From an uncultured Catenibacterium sp. (GTDB lineage: Bacteria; Bacillota_I; Bacilli_A; Erysipelotrichales; Coprobacillaceae): a stretch of DNA of 42,943 nt. Location: the NCBI GenBank assembly GCA_900540685.1, contig UQGS01000013.1, positions 1-42,943 on the forward strand, in the 5' to 3' direction. The notes below the pieces were generated by a model. The model searched no databases. It had not been told where the DNA came from and was given only the letters and a program-made list of their open reading frames with translations. Position 1 is the first letter of the stretch, and each line of letters starts with the position of its first letter. The position numbers were made by a program, and so were the translations under genes. This document shows positions 1-8,449 of this stretch, in pieces.

Positions 1-12
1 AAATAAAAAAGA

Positions 13-49
13 CATCAACTTTTTGGATGGTTAAATCCTTAAGTTGATG
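13..49 (-). terminator. Intrinsic terminator downstream of the 76-924 gene
   Basis: CATCAACTT (13-21) pairs with AAGTTGATG (41-49), and an inner GGAT/ATCC stem lies inside the loop. On the minus strand the stem is followed by a T-rich tract (complement of 1-10). It follows a second hairpin at the stop codon, so the gene ends in tandem hairpins. Confidence 0.75.
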
Positions 50-54
50 CCATT

Positions 55-76
55 GGACTAGGGGCAACCCTAGTCC
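55..76 (-). terminator. Perfect hairpin at the stop of the 76-924 gene
   Basis: GGACTAGGG and CCCTAGTCC form a perfect 9-bp stem with a GCAA tetraloop, touching the stop codon of the minus-strand gene. No T-run follows directly, so it may protect the 3' end and act together with the terminator at 13-49. Confidence 0.6.
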
Positions 77-924
77 TAATTTCTTTGTTTTAAGTTGTAG
101 ATGAGAATAAATGCACAGATAAAATCACCAATGATTGACACAATAAATGGATAGAATGCATAAATATCCTTTATTGTTGGTAAGAAAGATAAGACAAAGA
201 TATTCTGTGAGTAACATAAGAACTTAATACCTATTACCATAAAGGCAATCATATAAGTAAACCATAAACAATAATGTGTATAGATACCTCCTGGTACAAC
301 GTGCTTAAGTCTTTCATATTCATTCTCTGTTCCTCTATTATGAGATAACTTGATATACATATTCTTATATATCTTGAGATTCATACGTGAGAACATAATG
401 ATTGGAATATAAAGTAATGTCCAGAAACCAATAGTCCCTAAGTAAGGACATAACAAACTACTCACAATAGAAGCACCCATACATATATAGAAGGAACGTG
501 GCATAGTGAATGTCATCCCTTCTGGATCAAAGTAATCATACAATTCTCTTCCACCATAACGGTGTAACCATTTATTTCTTTCATCATAAACAGTCTTAAT
601 AGATAAGACATTGACCATTAAACCAATCATATAGAGTACTGTATTCATTAATTCCCCTCTTTTATTAATAAGAGTGACAGTACTGTCTCCATCTAATTGA
701 TATAAGAAAAGCATGATGACTGAAGTCACAACGACTAACATCACAGATAGAATAAAATATGCATTATAAAGCGTATCTTTTTCTGAATCTTCAGCCTTTT
801 TAATACGATATTCCATCAAGCCATAAAGACCTGTTTCTATTAATACTACAAGACTTCCTAAACCTATAGGAGGATTAATTAGGAAAATAAACCAGCTTAT
901 TAGCGATAAAATAATAGCGTTCAT
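76..924 (-). CDS. Polytopic membrane protein of unknown function
   Basis: I do not recognise the family. The 282-residue protein has about seven or eight hydrophobic segments: two at the N-terminus, one near residues 60-75, one near 95-110, a pair near 150-180 and two in the last 70 residues. A charged stretch lies between the N-terminal and central groups. The start is the ATG at 924, because AAGGAGATTAAT precedes it; the upstream in-frame ATG lies before that ribosome site. No catalytic motif or signal peptide is visible. It is transcribed on its own, between a terminator at 961-984 and tandem hairpins at its 3' end. An integral cytoplasmic-membrane protein is certain; transport or sensing is only a guess. 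Confidence 0.75.
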   Translation of the reverse strand: MNAIILSLISWFIFLINPPIGLGSLVVLIETGLYGLMEYRIKKAEDSEKDTLYNAYFILSVMLVVVTSVIMLFLYQLDGDSTVTLINKRGELMNTVLYMIGLMVNVLSIKTVYDERNKWLHRYGGRELYDYFDPEGMTFTMPRSFYICMGASIVSSLLCPYLGTIGFWTLLYIPIIMFSRMNLKIYKNMYIKLSHNRGTENEYERLKHVVPGGIYTHYCLWFTYMIAFMVIGIKFLCYSQNIFVLSFLPTIKDIYAFYPFIVSIIGDFICAFILIYNLKQRN

Positions 925-960
925 ATTAATCTCCTTTCCCACCTATCATACACTAAAAAA

Positions 961-984
961 AACATCCGGAAAAGACCGGATGTT
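961..984 (-). terminator. Intrinsic terminator of the GH1 gene
   Basis: AACATCCGG (961-969) and CCGGATGTT (976-984) form a 9-bp stem with a 6-nt loop. On the minus strand it is followed by a T-run, just past the stop of the 991-2421 gene. Confidence 0.9.
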
Positions 985-990
985 CATTTA

Positions 991-2421
991 TTATTCAACG
1001 TCGAAGTCGTCTGATAAGTCTTCACCATTAGTAGCGATGACTTTCTTATACCAGTAGAATGAATCTTTCTTATAACGATCAAGAGTTCCTACTTCTTCAT
1101 CTGTAGTATCTACATAGATGAAACCATATCTCTTTCTGATACCTTCATGAGTTGATACTAAGTCGATTGCTGACCAAGGGCAGTAACCCATCATTTCGAT
1201 GTTTTCTGTTACAGCCTTCTGTAACTGTTCGATATGTGCTCTTAAGTATGCAATTCTGTAGTTATCATGAACACGACCATCTTCTAATGTATCGTAAGCA
1301 CCTAAACCATTTTCAGTAACGATCATTGGTAAATGATAACGAGAATACATTTCTCTCATAGTTGCTAAGAAACCATCAGGGTCGATTTCCCAACCGAATT
1401 CAGTCTTCTTAAGGTTTGGATTTGCATATCCCTTATAGTAACCTGTTTCACCACGAGCTGACTGCTGGTCTGCACCTGGATCTAATTCATCATCAGCACT
1501 TGAATGCTGAACAGTTGCAGTTGAATAGTAGTTGAAACCGATGAAGTCTGGATGTGCATTCTTCATTGCTTCTTCATCGCCTTCAGCAAATGTAGGTGTT
1601 GCATCATTTTCTTCTAAGTAAGTCCATACTAGATTATTGTATCTTCCATAAACAGCCATATCTAAATATAACCAGTTTCTGATTGCGTTGAATTCCTGAG
1701 CTGCTAAGTTATCTTCTGGCTTACAAGATGCTGGATATACATAAGAGATGTTTGGAGCTGGACCAATCTTAGCATTTGGAAGCATTTCATGACATAAAAC
1801 CATAGCTTTAGCCTGAGCCACTAACATATGGTGGTTCTGCTGATATACTTCTTTTAATACATTTGTAGTTCCTTCAGGAATTCTTAATGTACCAATAATT
1901 GGACCAACTAAAGTAAGCATGTTCTGTTCGTTGATAGTTAACCAATATTTAACTCTATCACCGAAGTTTTCAAACATAACCTTAGCAAAGTTTACGAACC
2001 AGTCTACTGATTCAGGGTTAGACCAAGAACCTCTCTTGTCTAATGCATCAGGCATATCAAAGTGGAACATAGTGACTAATGGTTCAATATTATATTCTAA
2101 ACATGTATTGATCACATCATTGTAATGATCGATACCTGCCTGGTTGATTTCACCAGTTCCATTAGGAAGTAATCTAGTCCAAGCGATAGAGAAACGGTAT
2201 GTCTTGAATCCCATTTCAGCCATTAACTTGATATCTTCTTTATAACGATGATAGTGATCTGCACATACATCTAAAGATGAAGTTCCTGCTGGTAATTCTT
2301 TAACATCCTGACAAGATGGTCCTTTACCATCTGATAAATTAGCACCTTCTACCTGGTAAGCTGAAGTAGAAGCACCCCATAAGAAATCTTTTGGAAAAGC
2401 TTTTAATTTGTTGTCTAACAT
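991..2421 (-). CDS. GH1 6-phospho-beta-glucosidase
   Basis: Family 1 glycoside hydrolase, about 476 residues, the normal length. It most likely splits phosphorylated beta-glucosides such as cellobiose-6-P in the cytoplasm after PTS uptake. The N-terminal signature FLWGASTSAYQVEGA is present. The acid/base glutamate is in TINEQN (about residue 165) and the nucleophile in IVTENG (about residue 370). The C-terminal segment with IDLVS and KRYGFIYVD resembles the phosphate-binding region of 6-phospho enzymes rather than plain beta-glucosidases. The start is the ATG at 2421, preceded by AAAGGAGACAGATAA; the longer reading to 2463 would place that site inside the gene. Two PTS EIIC genes lie 4.3 kb away, which fits the pathway but is not an operon. 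Confidence 0.92.
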   Translation of the reverse strand: MLDNKLKAFPKDFLWGASTSAYQVEGANLSDGKGPSCQDVKELPAGTSSLDVCADHYHRYKEDIKLMAEMGFKTYRFSIAWTRLLPNGTGEINQAGIDHYNDVINTCLEYNIEPLVTMFHFDMPDALDKRGSWSNPESVDWFVNFAKVMFENFGDRVKYWLTINEQNMLTLVGPIIGTLRIPEGTTNVLKEVYQQNHHMLVAQAKAMVLCHEMLPNAKIGPAPNISYVYPASCKPEDNLAAQEFNAIRNWLYLDMAVYGRYNNLVWTYLEENDATPTFAEGDEEAMKNAHPDFIGFNYYSTATVQHSSADDELDPGADQQSARGETGYYKGYANPNLKKTEFGWEIDPDGFLATMREMYSRYHLPMIVTENGLGAYDTLEDGRVHDNYRIAYLRAHIEQLQKAVTENIEMMGYCPWSAIDLVSTHEGIRKRYGFIYVDTTDEEVGTLDRYKKDSFYWYKKVIATNGEDLSDDFDVE

Positions 2422-2504
2422 TTTATCTGTCTCCTTTTCTTTTTCTGACACCATTATAACCAAAGATTTCTAAAAATAGGATTCTTTTCAATTCTAGAAA
2501 AAAA

Positions 2505-2528
2505 GAGAAAATGTTTTCACATTTTCTC
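2505..2528 (-). terminator. Intrinsic terminator of the GNAT gene
   Basis: GAGAAAATG (2505-2513) pairs with CATTTTCTC (2520-2528). The minus-strand product ends in a T-run (complement of the A-run before 2505). It lies about 30 bases past the stop of the acetyltransferase gene. Confidence 0.85.
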
Positions 2529-2560
2529 GCATATCTTGCACTTCTTTTGTAAAAAGTATT

Positions 2561-3022
2561 TTATATTTTCTTTTCCATGAGATATCTTAAGAGTCTTTCT
2601 CCACGTCTTTCATTGATCTGTTCTTCAATAACAGTATAACCCTTAGATTCAAAGAATGGTTTAGATGTAATAGATGAAGTCACATTGATTGCATGACAAT
2701 CATGTTTCTTTGCATAGGCTTCTAAATCTTCTACAAGCTTTGATGCAATTCCTTTTCTTAAATAGTCAGGATGAACATATAAACGATCTAAATAACCTGT
2801 TTTACCAATATTACCAAACGCAATCAACTTATCATCTTCTTCTACTACGATAGTATGATTCTTTTCTAAAGACTTCTCCCAATGATATTCATTGGCTTCT
2901 TTTGGCGCAATGGCTTCTAACTGATCCTCTGTATAATCATTCTTATTGACTTCATGAACAGTGACATAAAATAAATCCATAACTGCATGAAGATCTGTGT
3001 CCTTGTATTCTCTAAATTCCAT
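2561..3022 (-). CDS. GNAT family N-acetyltransferase
   Basis: A single-domain GNAT protein of 153 residues that would move an acetyl group from acetyl-CoA to an amine. The family's acetyl-CoA binding segment is visible around residues 75-100 as LDRLYVHPDYLRKGIASKLV, which carries the R/Q-x-x-G-x-G/A pattern. The ending FFESKGYTVIEE is also typical. The closest general type is the YafP/ElaA-like small-molecule acetyltransferase group, but the substrate cannot be told from sequence. An AGAGGTGAT site lies about 8 bases before the ATG. It is transcribed alone between two terminators. Confidence 0.88.
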   Translation of the reverse strand: MEFREYKDTDLHAVMDLFYVTVHEVNKNDYTEDQLEAIAPKEANEYHWEKSLEKNHTIVVEEDDKLIAFGNIGKTGYLDRLYVHPDYLRKGIASKLVEDLEAYAKKHDCHAINVTSSITSKPFFESKGYTVIEEQINERRGERLLRYLMEKKI

Positions 3023-3071
3023 TTATATCACCTCTTATTCTATACATTATACCATCAATCAAAGGTAAAAA

Positions 3072-3093
3072 AAACGGTCATTTAAGACCGTTT
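3072..3093 (-). terminator. Intrinsic terminator of glnA
   Basis: AAACGGTC (3072-3079) and GACCGTTT (3086-3093) form an 8-bp stem with a 6-nt loop, followed on the minus strand by eight T residues. It lies 10 bases after the glnA stop. Confidence 0.92.
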
Positions 3094-3102
3094 CTGTTTC
3101 TA

Positions 3103-5184
3103 TTAAACACCGAATAATAAATCGATATAGTTTGGAATTGGATACTGCTGGGCACTTACTTTAGTTTCTAAGCTATCAGCAGTTGCACGTAATGCATCCA
3201 TAGCAGGGATAACTAAATCTCTCCATGCAGTTGCAGTATCTAATGTGGAAGTAGTAGTTGCATCAGCTTTATTGATAGCATCTTCTAATGCAATCATCTG
3301 TTCACGCATAGTTGAAAGTAAAGTAGTTAATACCTTTAAATCTTCAACCATGAATGTATTGTCTACACCAGCTTTAGCTACTTCTTTTGCATCATTAGCT
3401 AAAGTACCACATGCTTTGACATATGCTGGATATAATTCAGTCTTAGCCATTGATAAAGCTGTTAAAGCTTCAACACGAATTGTCTTAGCATAATTGTCTA
3501 ACTGGATGTCATAACGTGAATCAATTTCAGCTTCAGTTAATACACCATGTTTTACAAACATTTCACGGATTTCAGGCTTCAATAAGCATGAACATGCATC
3601 TACTGAGTTTGCATGGTTAGGTAATCCACGTCTTGCAGCTTCTTCTTTCCATTCATCTGAATAACCATCACCATTGAAGATGATTCTTTCATGATCTTTG
3701 AAGAATTCTCTGATGATATCATCTAATGATTCACCAGCATCTAACTTAGCAGCCATCTGATCATATTCTTCAGCCATGATTGCATTTAACATAGTGTTAA
3801 CTGCTGCAACTGACTGAGATGAACCAACCATACGGAATTCAAATTTATTACCTGTGAAAGCAAAAGGAGATGTTCTGTTTCTGTCTGTTGAGTCTTTAGA
3901 GAAATCAGGGATAACTGATACACCAGTAGTGAATCTTTCACCTGTAGTTGCATTTAATTCTTCACCATCAATGATTGCTTTAATTACTTTATTTAAATCA
4001 TCACCAACGAATGCTGAAACGATTGCAGGTGGAGCTTCGTTTGCACCAAGTCTGTGGTCATTACCAGCACATGCAGCAGATAATCTTAATAATTCAGCAT
4101 ATTCATCAACACCCTTGATAGCACAAGCAAGAGTAGCTAAGAAAGGCTTATTGTTGATTGGATCAGGTCCAGGACTAAATAAGTTAATACCAGTATTAGT
4201 TAACAATGACCAGTTGTTATGTTTACCAGAACCGTTAACACCTTCAAATGGTTTTTCATGTAATAAGCATCTTAAGCCATGTTTCTTAGCAATATCCTGA
4301 GATAACTGCATTACTAATGCGTTGTTATCAGCTGTTACGTTAGCTACTGTATATACACAAGCTACTTCATGCTGTGCAGGAGCAACTTCGTTATGCTTAG
4401 TCTTTGAAGGGATACCATATTTCCATAATTCAGTATCAAGATCCTTCATGAAGGCACCTACTTTACGTTTAATAGAACCAAAGTAGTGATCTTCTAATTC
4501 CTGACCCTTAGGAGCAGGAGCACCATATAGAGTACGACCAGTTAACTTTAAGTCAACTCTCTTCTGCCAGTATTCATCTAATACTAAGAAATATTCCTGT
4601 TCAGCACCAACTGAAGCAGTGACTTTATTTACATCTTCTAAACCAATCTTATTTAATAAGTTAGAAGCAGATGCACTTAATGCATCACACGCACGTAATA
4701 ATGGAGTCTTTTTATCAAGTGCTTCACCAGTATAAGAACAGAATAATGTAGGGATATATAAGCTACCATCTTTTACAAAGGCTGGAGAAGTACAATCCCA
4801 TGCAGTATAACCACGTGCTTCGAAAGTAGCACGGATACCACCAGATGGGAAAGAAGAGGCATCAGGTTCACCTTTTCTTAATGTCTTACCACTAAATTCA
4901 AGAACTGCTCCACCATTTCCATCTGGTTCTAAGAAAGCATCATGCTTTTCTGCAGTTAAACCAGTCATTGGCATAAACCAGTGAGTGAAATGTGTAGCAC
5001 CATTTTCAACAGCCCAGATCTTCATTGCATTTGCGATTACTGTCGCAACTTCTTTTGAAAGAGGTTCTCCCTTATCTAGAGCTTCATGGAAAGCTTTATA
5101 AATAGATTTAGGAATGCGTTCCTTCATAGTTTCGTCGTTGAACGTATAACGACCATATTCATCTAAAAGTTTGTTCATTTCCAT
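3103..5184 (-). CDS. glnA: Glutamine synthetase type III
   Basis: Makes glutamine from glutamate, ammonia and ATP in the cytoplasm. At 693 residues it matches the long type III (GSIII/GlnN) family rather than the 440-470 residue type I. Visible family features are GGIRATFEARGYTAWDC near 115-131, a glutamate-bearing GAEQEYF near 193-199 (metal and substrate site), HNEVAPAQHE near 264-273 and GSGKHNNWS near 318-326. AAGGAG precedes the ATG by about 10 bases. The gene is monocistronic, with its own promoter (5213-5241) and terminator (3072-3093). It faces away from an atypical response regulator gene that could control it. No GlnR-type box is evident upstream. Confidence 0.96.
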   Translation of the reverse strand: MEMNKLLDEYGRYTFNDETMKERIPKSIYKAFHEALDKGEPLSKEVATVIANAMKIWAVENGATHFTHWFMPMTGLTAEKHDAFLEPDGNGGAVLEFSGKTLRKGEPDASSFPSGGIRATFEARGYTAWDCTSPAFVKDGSLYIPTLFCSYTGEALDKKTPLLRACDALSASASNLLNKIGLEDVNKVTASVGAEQEYFLVLDEYWQKRVDLKLTGRTLYGAPAPKGQELEDHYFGSIKRKVGAFMKDLDTELWKYGIPSKTKHNEVAPAQHEVACVYTVANVTADNNALVMQLSQDIAKKHGLRCLLHEKPFEGVNGSGKHNNWSLLTNTGINLFSPGPDPINNKPFLATLACAIKGVDEYAELLRLSAACAGNDHRLGANEAPPAIVSAFVGDDLNKVIKAIIDGEELNATTGERFTTGVSVIPDFSKDSTDRNRTSPFAFTGNKFEFRMVGSSQSVAAVNTMLNAIMAEEYDQMAAKLDAGESLDDIIREFFKDHERIIFNGDGYSDEWKEEAARRGLPNHANSVDACSCLLKPEIREMFVKHGVLTEAEIDSRYDIQLDNYAKTIRVEALTALSMAKTELYPAYVKACGTLANDAKEVAKAGVDNTFMVEDLKVLTTLLSTMREQMIALEDAINKADATTTSTLDTATAWRDLVIPAMDALRATADSLETKVSAQQYPIPNYIDLLFGV

Positions 5185-5212
5185 ACGATTACATCTCCTT
5201 TTTATGGGTATG

Positions 5213-5241
5213 ATTGTAGCAATAAAAAATATTTACGTCAA
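5213..5241 (-). promoter_or_regulatory. Promoter of glnA
   Basis: On the minus strand TTGACG (complement of 5236-5241) and TACAAT (complement of 5213-5218) are separated by 17 bases. This gives a leader of about 20-25 bases before the glnA ATG, so there is no room for a riboswitch. Confidence 0.75.
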
Positions 5242-5257
5242 TACTTTTTTATCACTA

Positions 5258-5290
5258 TGCAATAATTTTTATCATCCACTCCTTATTGCA
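5258..5290. promoter_or_regulatory. Inverted repeat between glnA and the response regulator
   Basis: TGCAATAA (5258-5265) and TTATTGCA (5283-5290) are perfect 8-base inverted copies whose centres are 25 bases apart. They lie upstream of the glnA -35 box and about 80 bases before the response regulator -35 box. This is a plausible binding site for a dimeric regulator; the assignment is inferred. Confidence 0.4.
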
Positions 5291-5368
5291 CCCACATAGT
5301 AACACAAAATGTAGGCTTTTAACTACTCTAATTCAAATATTTTCACTTTTTAAAAAATATTGGGCAAC

Positions 5369-5397
5369 TTGTTATTTAAATCCGAAAAGTTTATAAT
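5369..5397 (+). promoter_or_regulatory. Promoter of the response regulator gene
   Basis: TTGTTA (5369-5374) and TATAAT (5392-5397) are separated by 17 bases, with the start codon only 18 bases after the -10 box. The leader is therefore very short but still holds GAGGTG as ribosome site. Confidence 0.75.
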
Positions 5398-5415
5398 TGA
5401 TGCGAGGTGAAAAAT

Positions 5416-6096
5416 ATGTTTGGAAAACAGAAAACATTGATCATAGATCATAATAGTGAACGTAATGATCGTATTAAGAATTATCTTGATCAGGATCATT
5501 TTATGTGTAATCAAGCAAAAACTTTAGATGAATATAATGATCTTTATTTTGATAATACTTATGACTGTATTATTCTTGAAGATGTATTCCCAGGTATTAA
5601 TACAACTCAGTTTTTAGTAAAAAACAGACGTAAATCCCAGGCTATTACTATAGTCATGAGTGATATGTTGAATGAAGCTTATTTGGAAGATTTATTAGAC
5701 GCAGGTGCTGATGATTATATTGTTGCACCATTCTCACTCACTGCTTTATTAAGAAAGATACAAGATGTTTATAAGATGGGTGTATTAAGACCTAGAAAGA
5801 TTTATCGTTTTAAAGATATTATTCTAGATGATACTGCCAAGACTGTATCATTAAATGATCATGCAGTGACACTTACTAAAAATGAATTCAAGCTATTGAA
5901 AATGTTGATGTCTCATCCTTATCAGCCATATACTTCTACTAAAATATTTGAAGGCATCTGGGGTGATAGTGTTTATGCAGATGATCAATCAGTCATGAAC
6001 TTAGTCAGTTCACTTATAATAAAGCTCAATAACACTGGTGCCCATGAAGAATATATAAGAAGATTCGGTGCAAACTCTTATAAAATGGCAATATAG
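5416..6096 (+). CDS. OmpR-type response regulator with degenerate receiver
   Basis: A 226-residue protein with an N-terminal receiver fold (about 5-118) and a C-terminal winged-helix DNA-binding domain (about 128-226, with LTKNEFKLLKML and a C-terminal IRRFGANSYKM hairpin). Key receiver residues are changed. Glutamate 55 stands where the phosphorylated aspartate should be (IILEDVFPG). The conserved lysine before proline is alanine 104 (YIVAPF). Only one acidic residue, D11, remains of the N-terminal pair. The start is the ATG at 5416, because GAGGTG lies 6 bases upstream; the GTG at 5407 overlaps that site. No sensor kinase is next to it. It is divergent from glnA, so a role in nitrogen control is possible but inferred. 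Confidence 0.85.
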   Translation: MFGKQKTLIIDHNSERNDRIKNYLDQDHFMCNQAKTLDEYNDLYFDNTYDCIILEDVFPGINTTQFLVKNRRKSQAITIVMSDMLNEAYLEDLLDAGADDYIVAPFSLTALLRKIQDVYKMGVLRPRKIYRFKDIILDDTAKTVSLNDHAVTLTKNEFKLLKMLMSHPYQPYTSTKIFEGIWGDSVYADDQSVMNLVSSLIIKLNNTGAHEEYIRRFGANSYKMAI

Positions 6097-6099
6097 AAA

Positions 6100-6124
6100 A
6101 AAAGAATGCATATCGCATTCTTTT
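6100..6124. terminator. Bidirectional terminator
   Basis: AAAAGAATGC (6100-6109) and GCATTCTTTT (6115-6124) form a 10-bp stem with loop ATATC, and T-rich sequence follows on both strands. It separates the convergent response regulator and 6128-6637 genes. Confidence 0.9.
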
Positions 6125-6127
6125 CTT

Positions 6128-6637
6128 TTAGCTTCTCTTATTGATTTTTCTACGTCTTCTGTTTTCGCGTCTTTCTTTCTTTTCAATCTTACGATGCTGG
6201 TCAGTATAGTCCGCTACTGTACAGTGGATACGTTTATTAGATTCACAAATTGCATCTACAAATTCATATCTGTCTTTTGGGAATGTACTATATCTCTTCT
6301 TTAAATCTGTATAAAGTTCAATAGCATGAGGTCTAGTGACTAAGTCTGCCATTCTTGATACTGGATCACAAATAACTTCGCATGTCATTAAATCCACTTC
6401 TTTCTGAGGTAATAATCTTCTCTTGAAGATTAAAGATTTGCCATCAACGATATATTTATAAGGACGACATCCTAAGAAATAAAGATACATTGCAGCTAAG
6501 AAAACTGTCACAATAATAAATGACTGCTGATCCAATGATTTTAATACAAACATGACGATATCATAAACCCAAACAAGAGTTAAAGCACCTAGCCAAATAC
6601 CAACAGCTAGATTTGGTTTTACCTTGAATTCTTTCAT
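6128..6637 (-). CDS. Two-helix membrane protein, unknown function
   Basis: I do not recognise the family with confidence. The 169-residue protein has two hydrophobic helices near residues 10-33 and 40-58, the second ending at FLGCRPYKY. A soluble domain of about 100 residues follows; its stretch of short strands (YIVDGKSLIFKRRLLP) is reminiscent of a membrane-anchored PH-like domain of the YcxB type. The last 30 residues are a very basic tail with many K and R. The start is the ATG at 6637 with GAGG upstream; the GTG at 6652 precedes that site and is rejected. Convergent with the response regulator, so no operon link. Confidence 0.7.
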   Translation of the reverse strand: MKEFKVKPNLAVGIWLGALTLVWVYDIVMFVLKSLDQQSFIIVTVFLAAMYLYFLGCRPYKYIVDGKSLIFKRRLLPQKEVDLMTCEVICDPVSRMADLVTRPHAIELYTDLKKRYSTFPKDRYEFVDAICESNKRIHCTVADYTDQHRKIEKKERRENRRRRKINKRS

Positions 6638-6699
6638 AAAAAAAGGCCTCACTTTCTTTCCTATTATACAATATTTAGCCCATTATTACAATAAAAAAA

Positions 6700-6721
6700 G
6701 AAGAGAGGCAATACTCTCTTC
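6700..6721 (-). terminator. Terminator of the first PTS EIIC gene
   Basis: GAAGAGAG (6700-6707) and CTCTCTTC (6714-6721) form an 8-bp stem with loop GCAATA, followed on the minus strand by a run of seven T. Confidence 0.9.
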
Positions 6722-6757
6722 TCGATGTCGAAATTATTATAATAAATTTTAATTAAA

Positions 6758-8155
6758 TTATTCAGCAGCCTGTTTTGCCTGGAATTTTTCGTAAGCAATT
6801 AAGAATGGAATATAAACAACTACTGAAACAGCAACAACGATTAACTGTGCTACAGCACCCATTGGTTTACCACCTGTAGCTACGAAACCGAATAATACTG
6901 GTGGCATTGTCCAAGGTACTTCAAGTACGATTGGTGGACAGAAACCACTAGAAACTAAGACGTAACCAATAATAACAGTTACAACTGGAGCTAAGATAAA
7001 TGGAATGTCTAGGATTGGGTTCAATACTAGAGGGATACCAAATGTCATAGTTTCATTGATATTGAATAAACCTGGAACGATTGAGATACCAGCGATTGTT
7101 CTGTTATCTTCACGTTTAGAGAAGATAAGAATTGCGATTACTAAACCGATTGTAACACCAGAACCACCGAATTCTGCGAACATCTGGATCATAGTTAAGT
7201 TCATAACATATGGAATTTTATGTTGAGCAGTATAAGCAGCAGTGTTAGCGTATAATAATGGTCTGAAGATTGGTTCCTTAACAGCAGCAACCATGTTGTT
7301 ACCATGGATACCTACGCACCAGAATAACATGATGATTACATACATGATACATACTGCAAAAAGGTTGTTACCAATGATGTTCTGTAATGGTTTCTGAATT
7401 ACGTTATAGATTAACGCATTTAATTCAGCACCAGTAGCTAACTGACATACTAATCCGATTGCACCTACAACGATTGCAGTTAAGCAAGTTGGGATTAATA
7501 CTTCGAATGCACGAGCAACTCCAGGTGGAACCTGTTCAGGCATCTTGATCTTTAATGAATCATTCTTACGGAACATGTTATAAAGTTCCATACCAACGAT
7601 TGCAACGATAAGACCTGTGAATAAACCAGTTGCACCAGTGTAGCTTGACATAATACCACTGTAGCTGAAGCTATCAGTTGTGATCTTATGTTTAGCAGCT
7701 TCACCAGTTACTTTAATGAACTGATCTAAAGTAAAGCCATGAGAAATACCCTTAGCATCGATGTAAGAAGCAGATAAGTTCTTAGCAGCAAATGAAGTAG
7801 GAGTTACCATCATCCATAAGATGAATCCTAAAACAGCTGGGTAAGAACCAGTTTCACCATTTGCTTCAGCGATTTCAGAAGCAACTAACATAGTTACACC
7901 GATTGTGATACATGAGATTGTAGCATACTGCATAGCAGCAAAGATTGGGTTAAGTACTTCTAAAGCCATGATTGGTTTCCATAAAGCACCTAAACCTGTA
8001 GTTGAGTTTACTAAAACGTTTGTCCAAAGTACACCAACGGCACCTGAGATAGTAGCTGGCATGAAGTTCTGGAACCCGTTCTTAATAGCATTAAGATACT
8101 TGTTCTGACCACACCATGCGCCGACACGTCCTAGCTTATCAGCAAAAGCGTCCAT
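6758..8155 (-). CDS. PTS EIIC permease, cellobiose/lactose type (copy 1)
   Basis: Sugar-transporting membrane subunit of a phosphotransferase system, cellobiose/lichenan (CelB/LicC-like) family, 465 residues. It opens with MDAFADKLGRVGAWCGQNKYL, then has about ten hydrophobic helices. The family signatures GVGIHGNN-like (CVGIHGNNM, about 290) and EFGGSGVTIGL (about 335) are present. No EIIA or EIIB domain is attached and neither gene lies nearby, so partner subunits must be encoded elsewhere. The start is the ATG at 8155, preceded by GGAGGAAAAATTT. It is about three-quarters identical by eye to the next gene upstream (8450-9856). Its own promoter and terminator make it a separate unit. Confidence 0.93.
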   Translation of the reverse strand: MDAFADKLGRVGAWCGQNKYLNAIKNGFQNFMPATISGAVGVLWTNVLVNSTTGLGALWKPIMALEVLNPIFAAMQYATISCITIGVTMLVASEIAEANGETGSYPAVLGFILWMMVTPTSFAAKNLSASYIDAKGISHGFTLDQFIKVTGEAAKHKITTDSFSYSGIMSSYTGATGLFTGLIVAIVGMELYNMFRKNDSLKIKMPEQVPPGVARAFEVLIPTCLTAIVVGAIGLVCQLATGAELNALIYNVIQKPLQNIIGNNLFAVCIMYVIIMLFWCVGIHGNNMVAAVKEPIFRPLLYANTAAYTAQHKIPYVMNLTMIQMFAEFGGSGVTIGLVIAILIFSKREDNRTIAGISIVPGLFNINETMTFGIPLVLNPILDIPFILAPVVTVIIGYVLVSSGFCPPIVLEVPWTMPPVLFGFVATGGKPMGAVAQLIVVAVSVVVYIPFLIAYEKFQAKQAAE

Positions 8156-8189
8156 AAATTTTTCCTCCCTAAATCTTTTCGACAACCTA

Positions 8190-8218
8190 AGTATACTCAC
8201 TCTTTGTAAAAATGTCAA
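8190..8218 (-). promoter_or_regulatory. Promoter of EIIC copy 1
   Basis: On the minus strand TTGACA (complement of 8213-8218) and TATACT (complement of 8190-8195) are 17 bases apart, a near-consensus promoter. AAAATGTAA lies just upstream of the -35 box, as it does at the second EIIC promoter. Confidence 0.85.
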
Positions 8219-8222
8219 CGGT

Positions 8223-8238
8223 TACATTTTAAAATGTA
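8223..8238. promoter_or_regulatory. 16-bp palindrome upstream of the EIIC copy 1 promoter
   Basis: TACATTTTAAAATGTA is a perfect palindrome placed 4 bases upstream of the -35 box. Related TGTAAY/RTTACA words recur up to 8335 (near 8275, 8300 and 8330). This looks like an operator cluster; the regulator is not known. Confidence 0.5.
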
Positions 8239-8410
8239 TGGTACTTTTAAGTTTAATGACCCGAATTTGAAATGTAATAAGTTTAAATTATATTGAATGT
8301 AACACTATATTTTTCACTTTTTGTATCCCGTTACATTTTTTTGTTTTATGAAAATATTTTTTAGTTGATCTACTTACATGGCATAAATTTTGTGATTATG
8401 TTACAAAAAA

Positions 8411-8435
8411 AGACAGCCATTTTTGAAGACTGTCT
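8411..8435 (-). terminator. Terminator of EIIC copy 2
   Basis: AGACAG (8411-8416) pairs with CTGTCT (8430-8435) across a 13-nt loop. The minus-strand transcript then runs into seven T. It lies 15 bases after the stop of the second EIIC gene. Confidence 0.8.
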
Positions 8436-8449
8436 CCATATAAATATAT

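Noticed and set aside
3854..4300. A 148-codon frame opposite glnA
   Set aside because: It is a shadow of the glnA coding sequence on the other strand, without ribosome site or recognisable motif.
5242..5368. GlnR or TnrA box near glnA
   Set aside because: No TGTNAN7TNACA pattern is present; only an 8-base inverted repeat was found.
8219..8449. Possible riboswitch or antiterminator leader before EIIC copy 1
   Set aside because: The promoter is close to the start codon, so the leader is short; the AT-rich stretch upstream shows only short operator-like words and a terminator of the neighbouring gene.
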